Below are positions 26,381 to 35,274 of a DNA stretch of 39,167 nucleotides, piece by piece. The notes under the pieces are model-generated. The model did not search any database and had not been told where the DNA came from. It saw only the letters and a list, made by a program, of their open reading frames with translations. Positions within the stretch are counted from its first letter, which is position 1. Every line of letters begins with the position of its first letter. Location of the stretch: the NCBI GenBank assembly GCA_902464175.1, contig CABQHZ010000003.1:1-39167 (forward strand), read 5' to 3'. Both the position numbers and the translations under genes were made by a program. This stretch comes from an uncultured Collinsella sp. (lineage in GTDB: Bacteria > Actinomycetota > Coriobacteriia > Coriobacteriales > Coriobacteriaceae).

Positions 26381-26797
26381 ATGGTTATGAAACTCGATCA
26401 GCTTGTTAACGGCGCCATTAACGTGGGCTTCGGCGCCGCCGCCGTTGCCGTCGAGGGCAGCAAGAAGGTTCTCGACGACCTTAATACCAAGGGCGAGCAG
26501 GTGCGCAAGGACGCAGGCGCCCCCGATATCGCCCGCAGTGTGTCCGACATGTTCGAGCAGGCCGGTGGCACCATCTCCGATCTGACCGAGCGCTTGGGCA
26601 TGCAGGGCGAGACCGCGGCCCAGCGCGTGCTCGACGAGCTCATTTTGGCTCGCGTCCGCGTCATGACCGCCCCCGAGCGCACGGCCTTCCTGGCCCATGT
26701 GCGCGACATCGTCGATTCGGTCGAGGACAACGTGACCTCGGTGCCCGTCGAGTCCGTTGAGCCCGACGATGCGAAGGATACCGAAGAGGCCGAGTAA
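26381..26797 (+). CDS. Phasin-like helical protein upstream of an ABC1 kinase gene
   Basis: A 138-residue protein with an N-terminal Ala/Gly/Val-rich amphipathic stretch (LVNGAINVGFGAAAVAVEGSKKVLDDL), two further helices, and a very acidic tail (VEPDDAKDTEEAE). It resembles the short phasin or PhaF-like proteins often found beside ABC1/UbiB genes. GGAG at 26371-26374 fits ATG 26381 better than the upstream TTG at 26369. The ABC1 gene starts eight bases after its stop, so they are co-transcribed. The precise role is unknown; a membrane or lipid-interface partner of the kinase is an inference. Confidence 0.78.
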   Translation: MVMKLDQLVNGAINVGFGAAAVAVEGSKKVLDDLNTKGEQVRKDAGAPDIARSVSDMFEQAGGTISDLTERLGMQGETAAQRVLDELILARVRVMTAPERTAFLAHVRDIVDSVEDNVTSVPVESVEPDDAKDTEEAE

Positions 26798-26805
26798 CAG
26801 CGCAG

Positions 26806-28569
26806 ATGGCAGATTCCACCACCGATTACAACAATCTAGATCCCTTGGGCGACGAGGCGGCGGTTGTCGATGAGGTCGATGCCGCCGTCTCGGGCGCTCG
26901 CAAGAAGCCGCGCGCTGTCGATATGGTGCCAGAGGAGCCCGACGCGATGGCGCCGGACGAGGAATACCAGCTCACGCCGGCGGGCCGCCGCGAGCGCATC
27001 GGGCAGATTGTTCGCCTGGTCAAAAAGTACCGCGTGTGGGATAACCTCACGCCGGTTCGTTTGCGCCGCCTGCTCGAGGAACTCGGCCCCATGTTCGTCA
27101 AGATGGGGCAGATTCTGGCCAACCGGTCCGAGATTCTGCCGCAACGCTTTTGCGACGAGCTGCGTCGTCTGCGCTCCGACGTGGAGCCGGTGCCGTACGA
27201 GGTCGTACTCAGTTGTCTGGAAGAAGAATACGGCCTGCGCCTGGGGGAGATGTTCGATGCGATCGACCCCAATCCGCTTGGTAGCGCATCGCTCGCGCAG
27301 GTGCACCGCGCTCGTCTGGTGACGGGCGAGGACGTGGCCGTCAAGGTGCAGCGCCCCGGTGCGCAGCAGGTTATGGCACAGGACATCGATATCATCCGCT
27401 CGGTGGTGCGTATCGTTTCCAAGTTCGTCAACACCGATCAATTTGTTGACCTGCACGGCGTAGTCGAGGAGCTGTGGACCTCGTTTCGCGAGGAGACCAA
27501 CTTTTTGGCCGAGGCCAAAAACCTCAACGACTTCTACGAGTTCCATAAGAGCGTTCATGGCGTGACGTGCCCTAAATCCTATCTGGATCTGTGCACCGAG
27601 CATGTTGTGGTCATGGACTACATCGACGGCATTTCGATCGCCGATCCTGAGTGCTTGGTGGCCGAGGGCTATGACTTGGAAAAGATCGGTGCCGCAATCG
27701 TCGAGGATTACTCGACGCAGGTGCTCGATGACGGCTTTTTCCATGCCGACCCGCATGCGGGAAACATTATTCTCAAGGACGGCATCGTTTACTTTATCGA
27801 CTTGGGCATGGTCGGACGCATGTCGAGCCACGATCGTGGCATCGTCAAGGACATGATTTTCGCCGTGGCCGAGGGCGACGTGCCCAAGCTCAAGGATTCG
27901 CTCATGCGCTTTGCCGTGACGCGTGGCGATTCGGCAGAGCTCGATCATTCAGCGTTTTTGTCCGATCTTGACTTTATCGTCGCCGACTTTGCGGGCCTCG
28001 ACCTGAAGGATCTTGATATCGGCGAGTTTTTGACCTCGCTGTTAAACCTCGCACGTAAAAATGACGTTGAGCTGCCGAGCGTGGTGACGATGTTCGCGCG
28101 CGGCATGGTGACGCTCGAGGGTTTGCTGACCGAGTACATGCCCAACGTCAACATGATCCAGATCATCCAAACGCACATTAAAAACGAGAAAAGCACCTAT
28201 GCGCGCGTGCGCGACATGGGGCGCGATCTTGCCGCGAGCAGCTATCGCGCGGCGAAGGGCTCGCTCGAGGCGGCCGAGTATCTGGGCCTGGCTTCGCGCA
28301 TGCTCACGCGCGGCCAGCTTAAGGTGAACACGCAGATCATGAGCAGCGATAAGGCGCTGCGACAGCTGGGCGGAATTATCGACCGCATGTCGATGGCTAT
28401 CGTTATCGCCGGCCTGTTTATCGGTTCGTCGGTGGTGTACTACGCGCGCATCGAGCCGGTTGTGTTTGGTATCCCGGTCATTGGCTTTATGGGCTACGTG
28501 AGTGCGCTGGTGCTGGCGCTTATGCTGGGCCGCAATATCTGGCTCAACAGCCACGGCGGCAAGCACTAG
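26806..28569 (+). CDS. ABC1/UbiB (AarF) family atypical kinase-like protein
   Basis: A 587-residue membrane-associated atypical kinase or ATPase. Family motifs run in order: KMGQ at 99-102 (the KxGQ element specific to the family), GSASLAQVHRA in place of the glycine loop, Lys180 in VAVKVQ, HADPHAGN at 313-320 with catalytic Asp315, and DLG at 332-334. Two C-terminal membrane helices lie near 530-550 and 557-580. UbiB proteins support quinone or lipid biosynthesis and transport; no quinone gene is nearby, so the substrate is unknown. It forms an operon with the phasin-like gene and ends at a terminator. Confidence 0.92.
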   Translation: MADSTTDYNNLDPLGDEAAVVDEVDAAVSGARKKPRAVDMVPEEPDAMAPDEEYQLTPAGRRERIGQIVRLVKKYRVWDNLTPVRLRRLLEELGPMFVKMGQILANRSEILPQRFCDELRRLRSDVEPVPYEVVLSCLEEEYGLRLGEMFDAIDPNPLGSASLAQVHRARLVTGEDVAVKVQRPGAQQVMAQDIDIIRSVVRIVSKFVNTDQFVDLHGVVEELWTSFREETNFLAEAKNLNDFYEFHKSVHGVTCPKSYLDLCTEHVVVMDYIDGISIADPECLVAEGYDLEKIGAAIVEDYSTQVLDDGFFHADPHAGNIILKDGIVYFIDLGMVGRMSSHDRGIVKDMIFAVAEGDVPKLKDSLMRFAVTRGDSAELDHSAFLSDLDFIVADFAGLDLKDLDIGEFLTSLLNLARKNDVELPSVVTMFARGMVTLEGLLTEYMPNVNMIQIIQTHIKNEKSTYARVRDMGRDLAASSYRAAKGSLEAAEYLGLASRMLTRGQLKVNTQIMSSDKALRQLGGIIDRMSMAIVIAGLFIGSSVVYYARIEPVVFGIPVIGFMGYVSALVLALMLGRNIWLNSHGGKH

Positions 28570-28620
28570 AGGCTGCGACCGTTACCGCATTTTCCTATCG
28601 CAAATAATAGCTTTTACCTT

Positions 28621-28648
28621 GGGCTTCGCCTGCGTGCGAGGCCCTTTT
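28621..28648 (+). terminator. Rho-independent terminator after the ABC1 gene
   Basis: GGGCTTCGC (28621-28629) pairs with GCGAGGCCC (28636-28644) with one wobble, followed by TTTT. Confidence 0.82.
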
Positions 28649-28674
28649 GCGTGATACCATATTGACGGTAATAA
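28647..28674 (+). promoter_or_regulatory. Predicted promoter of the riboswitch-controlled operon
   Basis: TTGCGT (28647-28652) and TAATAA (28669-28674) lie 16 bases apart. The start point would be near 28681, just where the riboswitch fold begins. Confidence 0.5.
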
Positions 28675-28681
28675 TCGATGG

Positions 28682-28860
28682 CCTAGATGGTGGTGCGGAG
28701 ACGCACGAATGCGCGGTTTTCCTGCGCGTTTGGGAGAATCGGGGTGCAAGTCCCCGGCTGTACCAGTAACCGTAATTCCTCTTGGCTCGGGATGTTCGCG
28801 TCGCAGATCGGACGACGTGCCCGAGCCGTTAAGGTTAAGTCGGATCGCCTCCCATCTTGC
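28682..28860 (+). promoter_or_regulatory. Cobalamin riboswitch
   Basis: The region carries the conserved cobalamin-aptamer core: GGGAGAATCGGGGTGCAAGT (from 28732), then CCCC, CGGCTGTACC and AGTAACCGTAA. The P7-like stem GGCTCGGG (28784-28791) pairs with CCCGAGCC (28820-28827). A B12-box-like segment AAGTCGGATCGCCTCCCATC spans about 28837-28856. GATGG at 28686-28690 can close the P1 stem with CCATC at 28852-28856. It precedes the DUF4430 surface-protein gene by about 60 bases, in which no intrinsic terminator is clear, so control is probably at translation initiation. Such elements normally switch B12 uptake or B12-related genes off when the vitamin is plentiful. Confidence 0.87.
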
Positions 28861-28919
28861 ATGCGGCTGCGGCGTATGCCGCCGGTGTGCATAGGGCTCT
28901 GGAGGGAAGGGGGACCCCG

Positions 28920-31900
28920 ATGGGGGAACTCGAGCGCAACATGCGCGATGACGTGGGGCAGCATCAAGGCAACGCTCCAAGTACAGACAATGGGGGACAA
29001 ATGGATATGTTTGAGGACGAGCGTGAGCGCACCTCGTTGCATCGCCGTGGCGCGATTGCACGCGGTGTAGCCAAGCGCGGCCTGGTGGCATTCCTGGCCT
29101 TCGCGATGGCCTTTGGCACCACGCCGGCCCAGCTGTGGGCCGATGGCGTTGAGGGCATCGCCGAGGCCGTGGCCCAGGCCACAGCGCCGAGCGAGGGCGC
29201 GCAGGCCACGGACGGTGCTGCAGATACTACCGCGGCTGCTGCTGACGCAAACGATTCGGCTGCAGGTGGCTCCTCCGAAACTGGGGATACGGGTTCGGCC
29301 GCGCCTGACAACGTGAGCGATGATGCATCGGACGACCCCGCTGCGCCAGACCCTGCTTCGGCCACCCCGGCGAGCGAGGCGTCTGACACCACCACCGAGA
29401 CCGGCGACGCGACTGCGGTGGCCAGCGAGCCCAGTGTTGCCAAGGCCGCACCTCGTGCCGCTGCTACGTTTTCCTCGAATAATGGTGTCAGCGTCGGAAA
29501 GAGCCAGTCGCCTTCTCGTTGGGCTGGCTCTAACTTCACCGCTTTTATCCAGAGCAATACTACGCTCTATGCGAATGTTTGGACTTCGTCCAGCAAGCGC
29601 GCCAGCGCTTCGGGCTGCACCTATCAGTGGCTTGCTGCCGACATCAGCAACAAGAGCGATGCGGACAATTCCGCGTTTGTTCCTGTCGAGGGTCAGACGG
29701 GCGCATCGATCGTTTTGGACGATGCCCTGCGCACTCAGCTTAACGGCAAGTGCCTGCGCGTACGCATTACCGATGCCAGCGGTAACGTCATCTACGGCCC
29801 GACTAAGGGCGCCAACAACCAAAAGCTGACAGCGACGAACACCATCAAGGCGCCCGTTCCTACCAAGACGGCACTGGATGCAAAGTCTTATGTCCTCATC
29901 CAGTCTTCGGCGGACGATTCGAGTTCGTATTCGTCCGTTAAGGCCGAGACACTGAACTCTGGCACTACGCTTTGGGCGAATGCCTATGACGGCGAAGCGG
30001 TTCCCAGCAAGCGTATTGCGGCACAGGCCGGCTGGACCTATCAGTGGCTTGCGTCTGATGTGCGCGATGCCGAGGATTCCGCCTATCAGGCAATCCCGGG
30101 CCAGACCGGCCAGTCGCTGACGATCACGGATGAACTCGCATCGCAGCTTGCGGGCAAGTACATTCGCGTTAAGGTTGTCGGTGACGGTCAAGAGCTGTTC
30201 GGCCCGAGCAGCTCTTTTAAGACGCCCTCGTCTGTTGACTACAATACTCCGGGTCCTGTTGCCGCGAGCGGCCAGATCGCGTTAGGTCATATCGTTCTCG
30301 CCTATAACGGCGCCGAATTTGGCGACGATTATGAGAACGTCCCCAACGCTAACGTCGGTGACACGATTAAGGCTGCCGCCTACTACCTTAACTACGACAC
30401 GCCGACTGACCTCTATGGCTCCGACAAGGTCGATTTTTCTTGGTGGGTGGCCGATTCTGCTGACGGCACGTTCGAGCAGGTTGCAACTGGTGATACCTTC
30501 ACGGTTACCAAGGAGTGCGCGAACCGCTACCTCAAGGTGGTCGCTAAGGCCAAGAAGGGTATCCCCGGCTCCGATAGCTGTGAGACCAAGGCGGGCCGCA
30601 TTCTGCCCAAGGGTGCGACGACGCTCGATTCAGTTGCATTTACCAATGCGAGCAAGGGCGCCAAGGACACTGGCTCTACGATTGAGGCGTGCGCCTACAA
30701 GGCGGTCGATTACTCGTCTGAGCCGGTTACCGAGGGCGTTACCTACACGTGGCGTTGGTCCTCTGTCGACCCGTCTTCCTCTGCGTTTGATGCGAAGACC
30801 GACTGGCATGTGGTCGAGGGCAAAACCGACAGCAGCTTTACGATTCCCGATGACTACGCCAAGCGCTGGGTGAGCGTGTCGGCCACTGCGGGTGATAATA
30901 CCGTAGAGTCGACTACTGCCGTGGCTGTTAAGGCTGCAGGCTCGCATGAGCTGTTCCTGACGTATCTCAAAAAGATTGTCGGCGACCAGAGCGATGACGC
31001 CAGGTTTGTCTACAAGAGTGGCGAAAAGATCGGTGTTACCGCATTCGAGAAGACGTCTGCGGGAACTAAGGGTGCCGAGCTTGCATCTGATCAGCTAACG
31101 TATACGTGGCAGATTGCCGATAACGCTCAGGGTCCGTTCACGACGCTGACGGATGAGAACGCGCACAGGCCGTCGTTCGTTATTTCGCAAAAGTATGTCG
31201 GCAAGTACCTCAAGTGCATCGTCGACGGTGGCTACAATACCGACTCTGCCTCCACGCGTTATGTCATCGCCAAGGGCGATGACGCCAAGGCATATACCCT
31301 GACGTCGGTTAATGTCGCCTCGAGCGGCAATCTCGCACAGGTCGGTGGAACGCTTACCCCTACCGCCAATTACATGGCGACGGGCGATTGGGGCGATTAC
31401 GAGACGGCGCTCCCCGAGGGCTCCCTCGTCGATTATCGCTGGTATCTCGCCGATGACGCTGAGGGCACAAATGCCCACGAGCTGTTTGGCGTCGACGAAA
31501 CGACCGGCGCAATCACACTTCCCCCTTCGGCCGAGGGCAAATACGCCTATGTCGTGGCAAACGCCGGCAACAACGATGTCAAGAGCACCGCTTGGCTCGT
31601 TAACTCTTCCGACGAAAAGTCTCTTTCCGTTAACGTCAGGGTTGTAGGCGTAAGCAAGCACGATGTCGGTCAGTCTTATGACCTTGTGGATTGGGTGCCG
31701 TCGACCTCGTATAACTGGTCGAGCACTCAAAAAATGTCTGCGTGGGACATCTTTGCCAAGGTGCTTGACGAGGCCGGCTATAGCTATAGCACGGACGGCG
31801 GCGTTCCCTATTCGGTTACGAACCCCGATAAGTCCCAGACGCTCGCGATGGAAAGCACGGCGTCCGGCTATAAGTACTGGCGTTTTGACATTAATGGCAA

Positions 31901-34304
31901 GGCTGCCAACTCTTATGCCACGGGCTACTATCCGAGCGATGGTGACACGCTCGAGCTCGTGTACGAGGATCCCACGGGCACGGTTTCCACGCAGGTCTCC
32001 GTCACAATGGAGATCATCGGCAAGAAGAATGAGATAGCGCAGCGTTGGACGAGCCCCTCAACTCAGGTGTTCACTAAGGGCACGACAATCAAGGACGCCT
32101 CTGCTGCCTACTTCGATGCTCTTGGCATCGAATCCAAGATGTACGACCAATTTGGCTATTGGGGTGTCCATAGCCTTGTTTCCCCGCTTGATGGTGTCGA
32201 GCTGTCCGGCGCTTGGTCGTTCTTTGTCAACGGAGTTCCCGCAAGCCAGATCGATAGCGACTATGTGCTCAAGTCGGGTGATAAGATCGTTTGGGCCTAT
32301 GCTGCCGGCGATACCGTGCCCGGTATCGACAGCGTTGTTGTTGACCCGAGCGCCGCGCGTCCCAACTGGGATAGCGACTGGTCGGGCTTTACGAGCGCCG
32401 ACAAGGTAACCGATGCGCCTGTACCCACCAAAGACGCTGAGGCAAAATGGGTAAGCGAGCTCAAGTCTTCGAGCGAATGGAATAAGGGAATCTCTGATCC
32501 GTTGCTAGTGGGTGACTATCTCTACGTTGCCGTGGGCTCCAAGCTGCTTAAGAAGAATGTCGACACGGGTGAAACCCTTGCGGAATCGCCCTTGGCAGCA
32601 AAGATTGATTCGACTTCGCGCATGGTGTACACCGACGGCGTTGTGCTTGTTCCGCTCTCTAGTGGTCGTCTGCAGGCGCTAACGGTTGATGCGCTGGCGA
32701 CGGTTTGGGTTACCGATGAGCTGCCGGCCGGTCCGGACGGCGCCCAGCAGTCGCTTGCTTCCGTTACGGTCCGTGATGGCTATGCCTACTTTGGCACCGC
32801 TTCGGCCAGCTGGACTGATTCGAGTGGCGGCTACCTGCTTTGCGTGCGTATCACTGACGGCAAGGTCATGTGGCAGCACGAGAACGAGAACAGCAAGGGC
32901 TATTACTGGGCTGGTATGGCGTTCTCGGGCAACTACGGTGTTATTGCGGACGATTCCGGCACGGTGAGCACGATTGATCCCTCGACTGGAAAGACTGTTG
33001 CGAACCTTAAGGTTGCCGATCGCGTGCGCACGACGGTGCTGGTTGATGGATCGATCGCTTATGTCGTGAGTGCCGATGGCGTCTTGCATAAGCTCTCGAT
33101 TGCCAATAACGGAAGGCTTTCCGAGCTTGGCAAGGTAACGTTTGGTGGCAGCTCGACCTCGACACCGGTGCTGGTCAACGGCAAGATCATTGTTGGTGGT
33201 ACGTCGATTGATTCCTTTAAGGGCGGCTATCAGAATAAGTACACGTATCATTACGGCCTGCTGGCAACCATAGATGCCGAGACGCTCGCGGTAGACTATT
33301 CCATCTGCAAGGCGGATGGGAACTATATTCGCCAGGGTACTTCGGGCGGTGGCGACGTTAAGTCACAGCCGGTTGTTTCGGTTCAAAACGGTGAGACGTA
33401 CGTGTACTTTACGTCTAACAACAACCCTGGTGGCATCTATCGTTATCGCATCGGCGATGCCGAAGCAGAGCTGCTCTATACGCCGGCTGCGGAGGATCAG
33501 CAGTATTGCATGACTTCGATTTCTGTGGGGTCGGACGGCTCGCTGTACTACGTTAACGATTCAGGCAAACTGTTTGCCGTCAAGGGCAATGGTCTGAGGG
33601 TCAATCGCTATACCGTTTCATTTAATGCCAACGGCAAAGATGCAGCCATGCCCGATTCTCAGCGTGTGAAAGAGGGCAAGATGGCTACCGAGCCTGCGGA
33701 TAAGCCCCAGCTCAAGGGCTATACCTTCGGCGGTTGGTATACCGATGAGGCTTGCACGCAGGCGTATGACTTCAGCACGCCGGTGACGACCGACTTGACG
33801 CTGTATGCCAAGTGGACCAAGAACGCCACCAACCCTGGCGGTAATGGCGGTTCTGGCTCCAACGGTTCCAACGGCGGCACCGGCAACGGTTCCGCCGCTG
33901 GCACTGGCGCGGGCGCTGGCACTGGTACTGGCTCCGGCACGAAGGGTCAGCAGGCTGGTGGCGCTGTCGCCCCGGGCCAGAAGCCGGTTTCCAAGACGAC
34001 GGTGTCGACCAAGACCGAGACCAAGGACAGCAAGTCCGACAAGAAGGACTCCGACAAGTCCGACAAGAAGGACGAGAAGAAGTCTGACAAGAAGGACGGC
34101 AAGTCCGACAAGAAGTCCGACTCCAAGTCCGACAAGGGATCCGCTTCCACGACCACTGCCAAGAAGTCCACTGAGGCTTCCGCGCAGGAGTCTGGCCTCA
34201 ACCCGCTCGCTATTGTCGGCATCGCGGCCGGCGTGATCGGCCTCGCGCTCATCGCCGTCTTCGTGCTGACCAAGCGCGGCAAGGGTGACGGTAATGCCCG
34301 ATAA
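28920..34304 (+). CDS. Giant cell-surface protein with DUF4430 (transcobalamin-like) domains and a beta-propeller, under B12 riboswitch
   Basis: About 1,794 residues. A long charged N-region and a signal helix (LVAFLAFAMAFGTTPAQLWA, about 56-75) lead into an Ala/Ser/Thr-rich linker. About six Ig-like repeats follow (29470-31620), each with a TYxW core and a later KYxxV strand. Two DUF4430-like domains come next (about 31620-31975 and 31985-32330; SAWDIFAKVL, WSFFVNGVPAS). A PQQ-type beta-propeller of repeated strands spans about 32430-33600, and an InlB-type repeat ending FGGWYTD...LTLYAKW lies near 33600-33820. A Gly/Ser linker, Lys/Asp/Ser repeats, one C-terminal membrane helix and a basic tail end it; no LPxTG is present. 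The start at 28920 follows GGAGGGAAGGGGG. The later ATG at 29001 is possible. Inferred role: binding cobalamin outside the cell. Confidence 0.85.
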   Translation: MGELERNMRDDVGQHQGNAPSTDNGGQMDMFEDERERTSLHRRGAIARGVAKRGLVAFLAFAMAFGTTPAQLWADGVEGIAEAVAQATAPSEGAQATDGAADTTAAAADANDSAAGGSSETGDTGSAAPDNVSDDASDDPAAPDPASATPASEASDTTTETGDATAVASEPSVAKAAPRAAATFSSNNGVSVGKSQSPSRWAGSNFTAFIQSNTTLYANVWTSSSKRASASGCTYQWLAADISNKSDADNSAFVPVEGQTGASIVLDDALRTQLNGKCLRVRITDASGNVIYGPTKGANNQKLTATNTIKAPVPTKTALDAKSYVLIQSSADDSSSYSSVKAETLNSGTTLWANAYDGEAVPSKRIAAQAGWTYQWLASDVRDAEDSAYQAIPGQTGQSLTITDELASQLAGKYIRVKVVGDGQELFGPSSSFKTPSSVDYNTPGPVAASGQIALGHIVLAYNGAEFGDDYENVPNANVGDTIKAAAYYLNYDTPTDLYGSDKVDFSWWVADSADGTFEQVATGDTFTVTKECANRYLKVVAKAKKGIPGSDSCETKAGRILPKGATTLDSVAFTNASKGAKDTGSTIEACAYKAVDYSSEPVTEGVTYTWRWSSVDPSSSAFDAKTDWHVVEGKTDSSFTIPDDYAKRWVSVSATAGDNTVESTTAVAVKAAGSHELFLTYLKKIVGDQSDDARFVYKSGEKIGVTAFEKTSAGTKGAELASDQLTYTWQIADNAQGPFTTLTDENAHRPSFVISQKYVGKYLKCIVDGGYNTDSASTRYVIAKGDDAKAYTLTSVNVASSGNLAQVGGTLTPTANYMATGDWGDYETALPEGSLVDYRWYLADDAEGTNAHELFGVDETTGAITLPPSAEGKYAYVVANAGNNDVKSTAWLVNSSDEKSLSVNVRVVGVSKHDVGQSYDLVDWVPSTSYNWSSTQKMSAWDIFAKVLDEAGYSYSTDGGVPYSVTNPDKSQTLAMESTASGYKYWRFDINGKAANSYATGYYPSDGDTLELVYEDPTGTVSTQVSVTMEIIGKKNEIAQRWTSPSTQVFTKGTTIKDASAAYFDALGIESKMYDQFGYWGVHSLVSPLDGVELSGAWSFFVNGVPASQIDSDYVLKSGDKIVWAYAAGDTVPGIDSVVVDPSAARPNWDSDWSGFTSADKVTDAPVPTKDAEAKWVSELKSSSEWNKGISDPLLVGDYLYVAVGSKLLKKNVDTGETLAESPLAAKIDSTSRMVYTDGVVLVPLSSGRLQALTVDALATVWVTDELPAGPDGAQQSLASVTVRDGYAYFGTASASWTDSSGGYLLCVRITDGKVMWQHENENSKGYYWAGMAFSGNYGVIADDSGTVSTIDPSTGKTVANLKVADRVRTTVLVDGSIAYVVSADGVLHKLSIANNGRLSELGKVTFGGSSTSTPVLVNGKIIVGGTSIDSFKGGYQNKYTYHYGLLATIDAETLAVDYSICKADGNYIRQGTSGGGDVKSQPVVSVQNGETYVYFTSNNNPGGIYRYRIGDAEAELLYTPAAEDQQYCMTSISVGSDGSLYYVNDSGKLFAVKGNGLRVNRYTVSFNANGKDAAMPDSQRVKEGKMATEPADKPQLKGYTFGGWYTDEACTQAYDFSTPVTTDLTLYAKWTKNATNPGGNGGSGSNGSNGGTGNGSAAGTGAGAGTGTGSGTKGQQAGGAVAPGQKPVSKTTVSTKTETKDSKSDKKDSDKSDKKDEKKSDKKDGKSDKKSDSKSDKGSASTTTAKKSTEASAQESGLNPLAIVGIAAGVIGLALIAVFVLTKRGKGDGNAR
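34020..34140 (+). repeat. Low-complexity Lys/Asp/Ser-coding repeats in the surface-protein gene
   Basis: Degenerate repeats of the coding unit AAGTCCGACAAGAAGGAC specify SDKKD-type peptides just before the membrane anchor. The segment is probably a charged wall-spanning spacer. A similar Lys/Asp/Ser stretch occurs in the next gene at about 34600-34740. Confidence 0.7.
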
Positions 34305-35202
34305 GCCCAAGGAGACCAACGGGCAGCAGCCCGACTCCTCGTTTATCCAGCTTGGCGATGCAAAGCAAAAGGACGCCGCTTCGGCGGCGTCCGCCCCTCG
34401 TCGCAAGGCGATGCTTGGCGCTCTGACCGCGGTTTGTATCGCGTTGATCGTCGTATCGCTGGGCTTTGTCCACCCCTCCGAGAGCGGCGCCTGGTCCATT
34501 GATTGGATCGTCCAGACCGTGACGGGGGAGAGCGTCGTCGCCAAGGACGCCGCGGGATCCGGCTCGCCTGCTGCTTCGGGCAAGGCCGGCCCCAAGGATT
34601 CCAAGTCATCGAATGATGCAAAAGATGAGTCCAAGGATTCGGATGAGTCCAAGTCAAAGGACGATTCCGAGTCTTCAAACAAGGAATCGGACAAAAACTC
34701 GGACGGCAAGAAGTCCGGCGAAAAAGGGGCTGGCAATAAAAAGACCGGCGGCAGCCAATCGACTTCTCAGAATTCGACGGCATCGGGCGGAACCAGCTCA
34801 ACGTCCGGAGCCTCTTCGGCGTCTGGCGGCTCCTCTGCTGCCTCCGATAACGGCAATGCCTCCGCGGGCGACCAGGGCGCCTCTCAGGAGCCTAGCTACG
34901 TTACCGTGACGGTCTCGGTCACTTCGAGTGCCGTGGGCAATCCTGTGTCCTCTGGCGGCACGTTCACCTTTAACGAGGGCGCCACGGTCTACGATGCCCT
35001 GTGCGCGCTTGGCCTTTCCGTAAATGCGCACGGTTCATCGTACGGCACGTATGTTGCGGCTATCGGCGGCTTAGCCGAAAAGCAGTACGGCGGCACGAGC
35101 GGTTGGATGTACTCCGTCAACGGCGCAACGCCCATGACGGCCTGCAGCAACTACGTTCTCTCCAATGGCGACAACGTGGTCTGGTATTACGTAACGGGCT
35201 AG
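34294..35202 (+). CDS. Membrane-anchored DUF4430 (transcobalamin-like) protein
   Basis: A 302-residue protein. A short cytoplasmic N-terminus and one membrane helix (AMLGALTAVCIALIVVSLGFV, about 39-60) anchor it. A 120-residue Ser/Lys/Asp spacer follows, then a C-terminal DUF4430 domain starting at VTVTVSVTSS, with TFNEGATVYDALCALGL, GGTSGWMYSVNGATP and NGDNVVWYYV. This domain is related to the C-terminal B12-contacting domain of intrinsic factor and transcobalamin. ATG 34294 overlaps the end of the preceding gene by 11 bases and follows AAGGG at 34280-34284; a GTG at 34285 would add three residues. It shares the riboswitch transcript with the giant surface protein, which suggests they act on the same ligand. 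A strong terminator follows. Confidence 0.88.
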   Translation: MPDKPKETNGQQPDSSFIQLGDAKQKDAASAASAPRRKAMLGALTAVCIALIVVSLGFVHPSESGAWSIDWIVQTVTGESVVAKDAAGSGSPAASGKAGPKDSKSSNDAKDESKDSDESKSKDDSESSNKESDKNSDGKKSGEKGAGNKKTGGSQSTSQNSTASGGTSSTSGASSASGGSSAASDNGNASAGDQGASQEPSYVTVTVSVTSSAVGNPVSSGGTFTFNEGATVYDALCALGLSVNAHGSSYGTYVAAIGGLAEKQYGGTSGWMYSVNGATPMTACSNYVLSNGDNVVWYYVTG

Positions 35203-35226
35203 GAGTCTTTCAACATAACGCACGGA

Positions 35227-35265
35227 ACGGGCGGCTCGGACAGTATTCGGGCCGTCCGTTTTTTT
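35227..35265 (+). terminator. Rho-independent terminator of the riboswitch operon
   Basis: ACGGGCGGCTCG (35227-35238) pairs with CGGGCCGTCCGT (35248-35259) with two wobbles, followed by seven Ts. Confidence 0.9.
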
Positions 35266-35274
35266 GATGCGAAC

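Noticed and set aside
28849..28905. Shine-Dalgarno masking by the B12 box (CCTCC with GGAGG)
   Set aside because: The bases can pair, but in the ligand-bound form the box would be used in P1, which would free the ribosome site and give an ON switch. That is opposite to the usual logic, so I do not assert this mechanism.
28683..30191. 502-codon open frame on the minus strand across the riboswitch
   Set aside because: It runs antisense through the cobalamin aptamer and the surface-protein signal sequence. Arg/Gly/Ala-rich translation without any domain.
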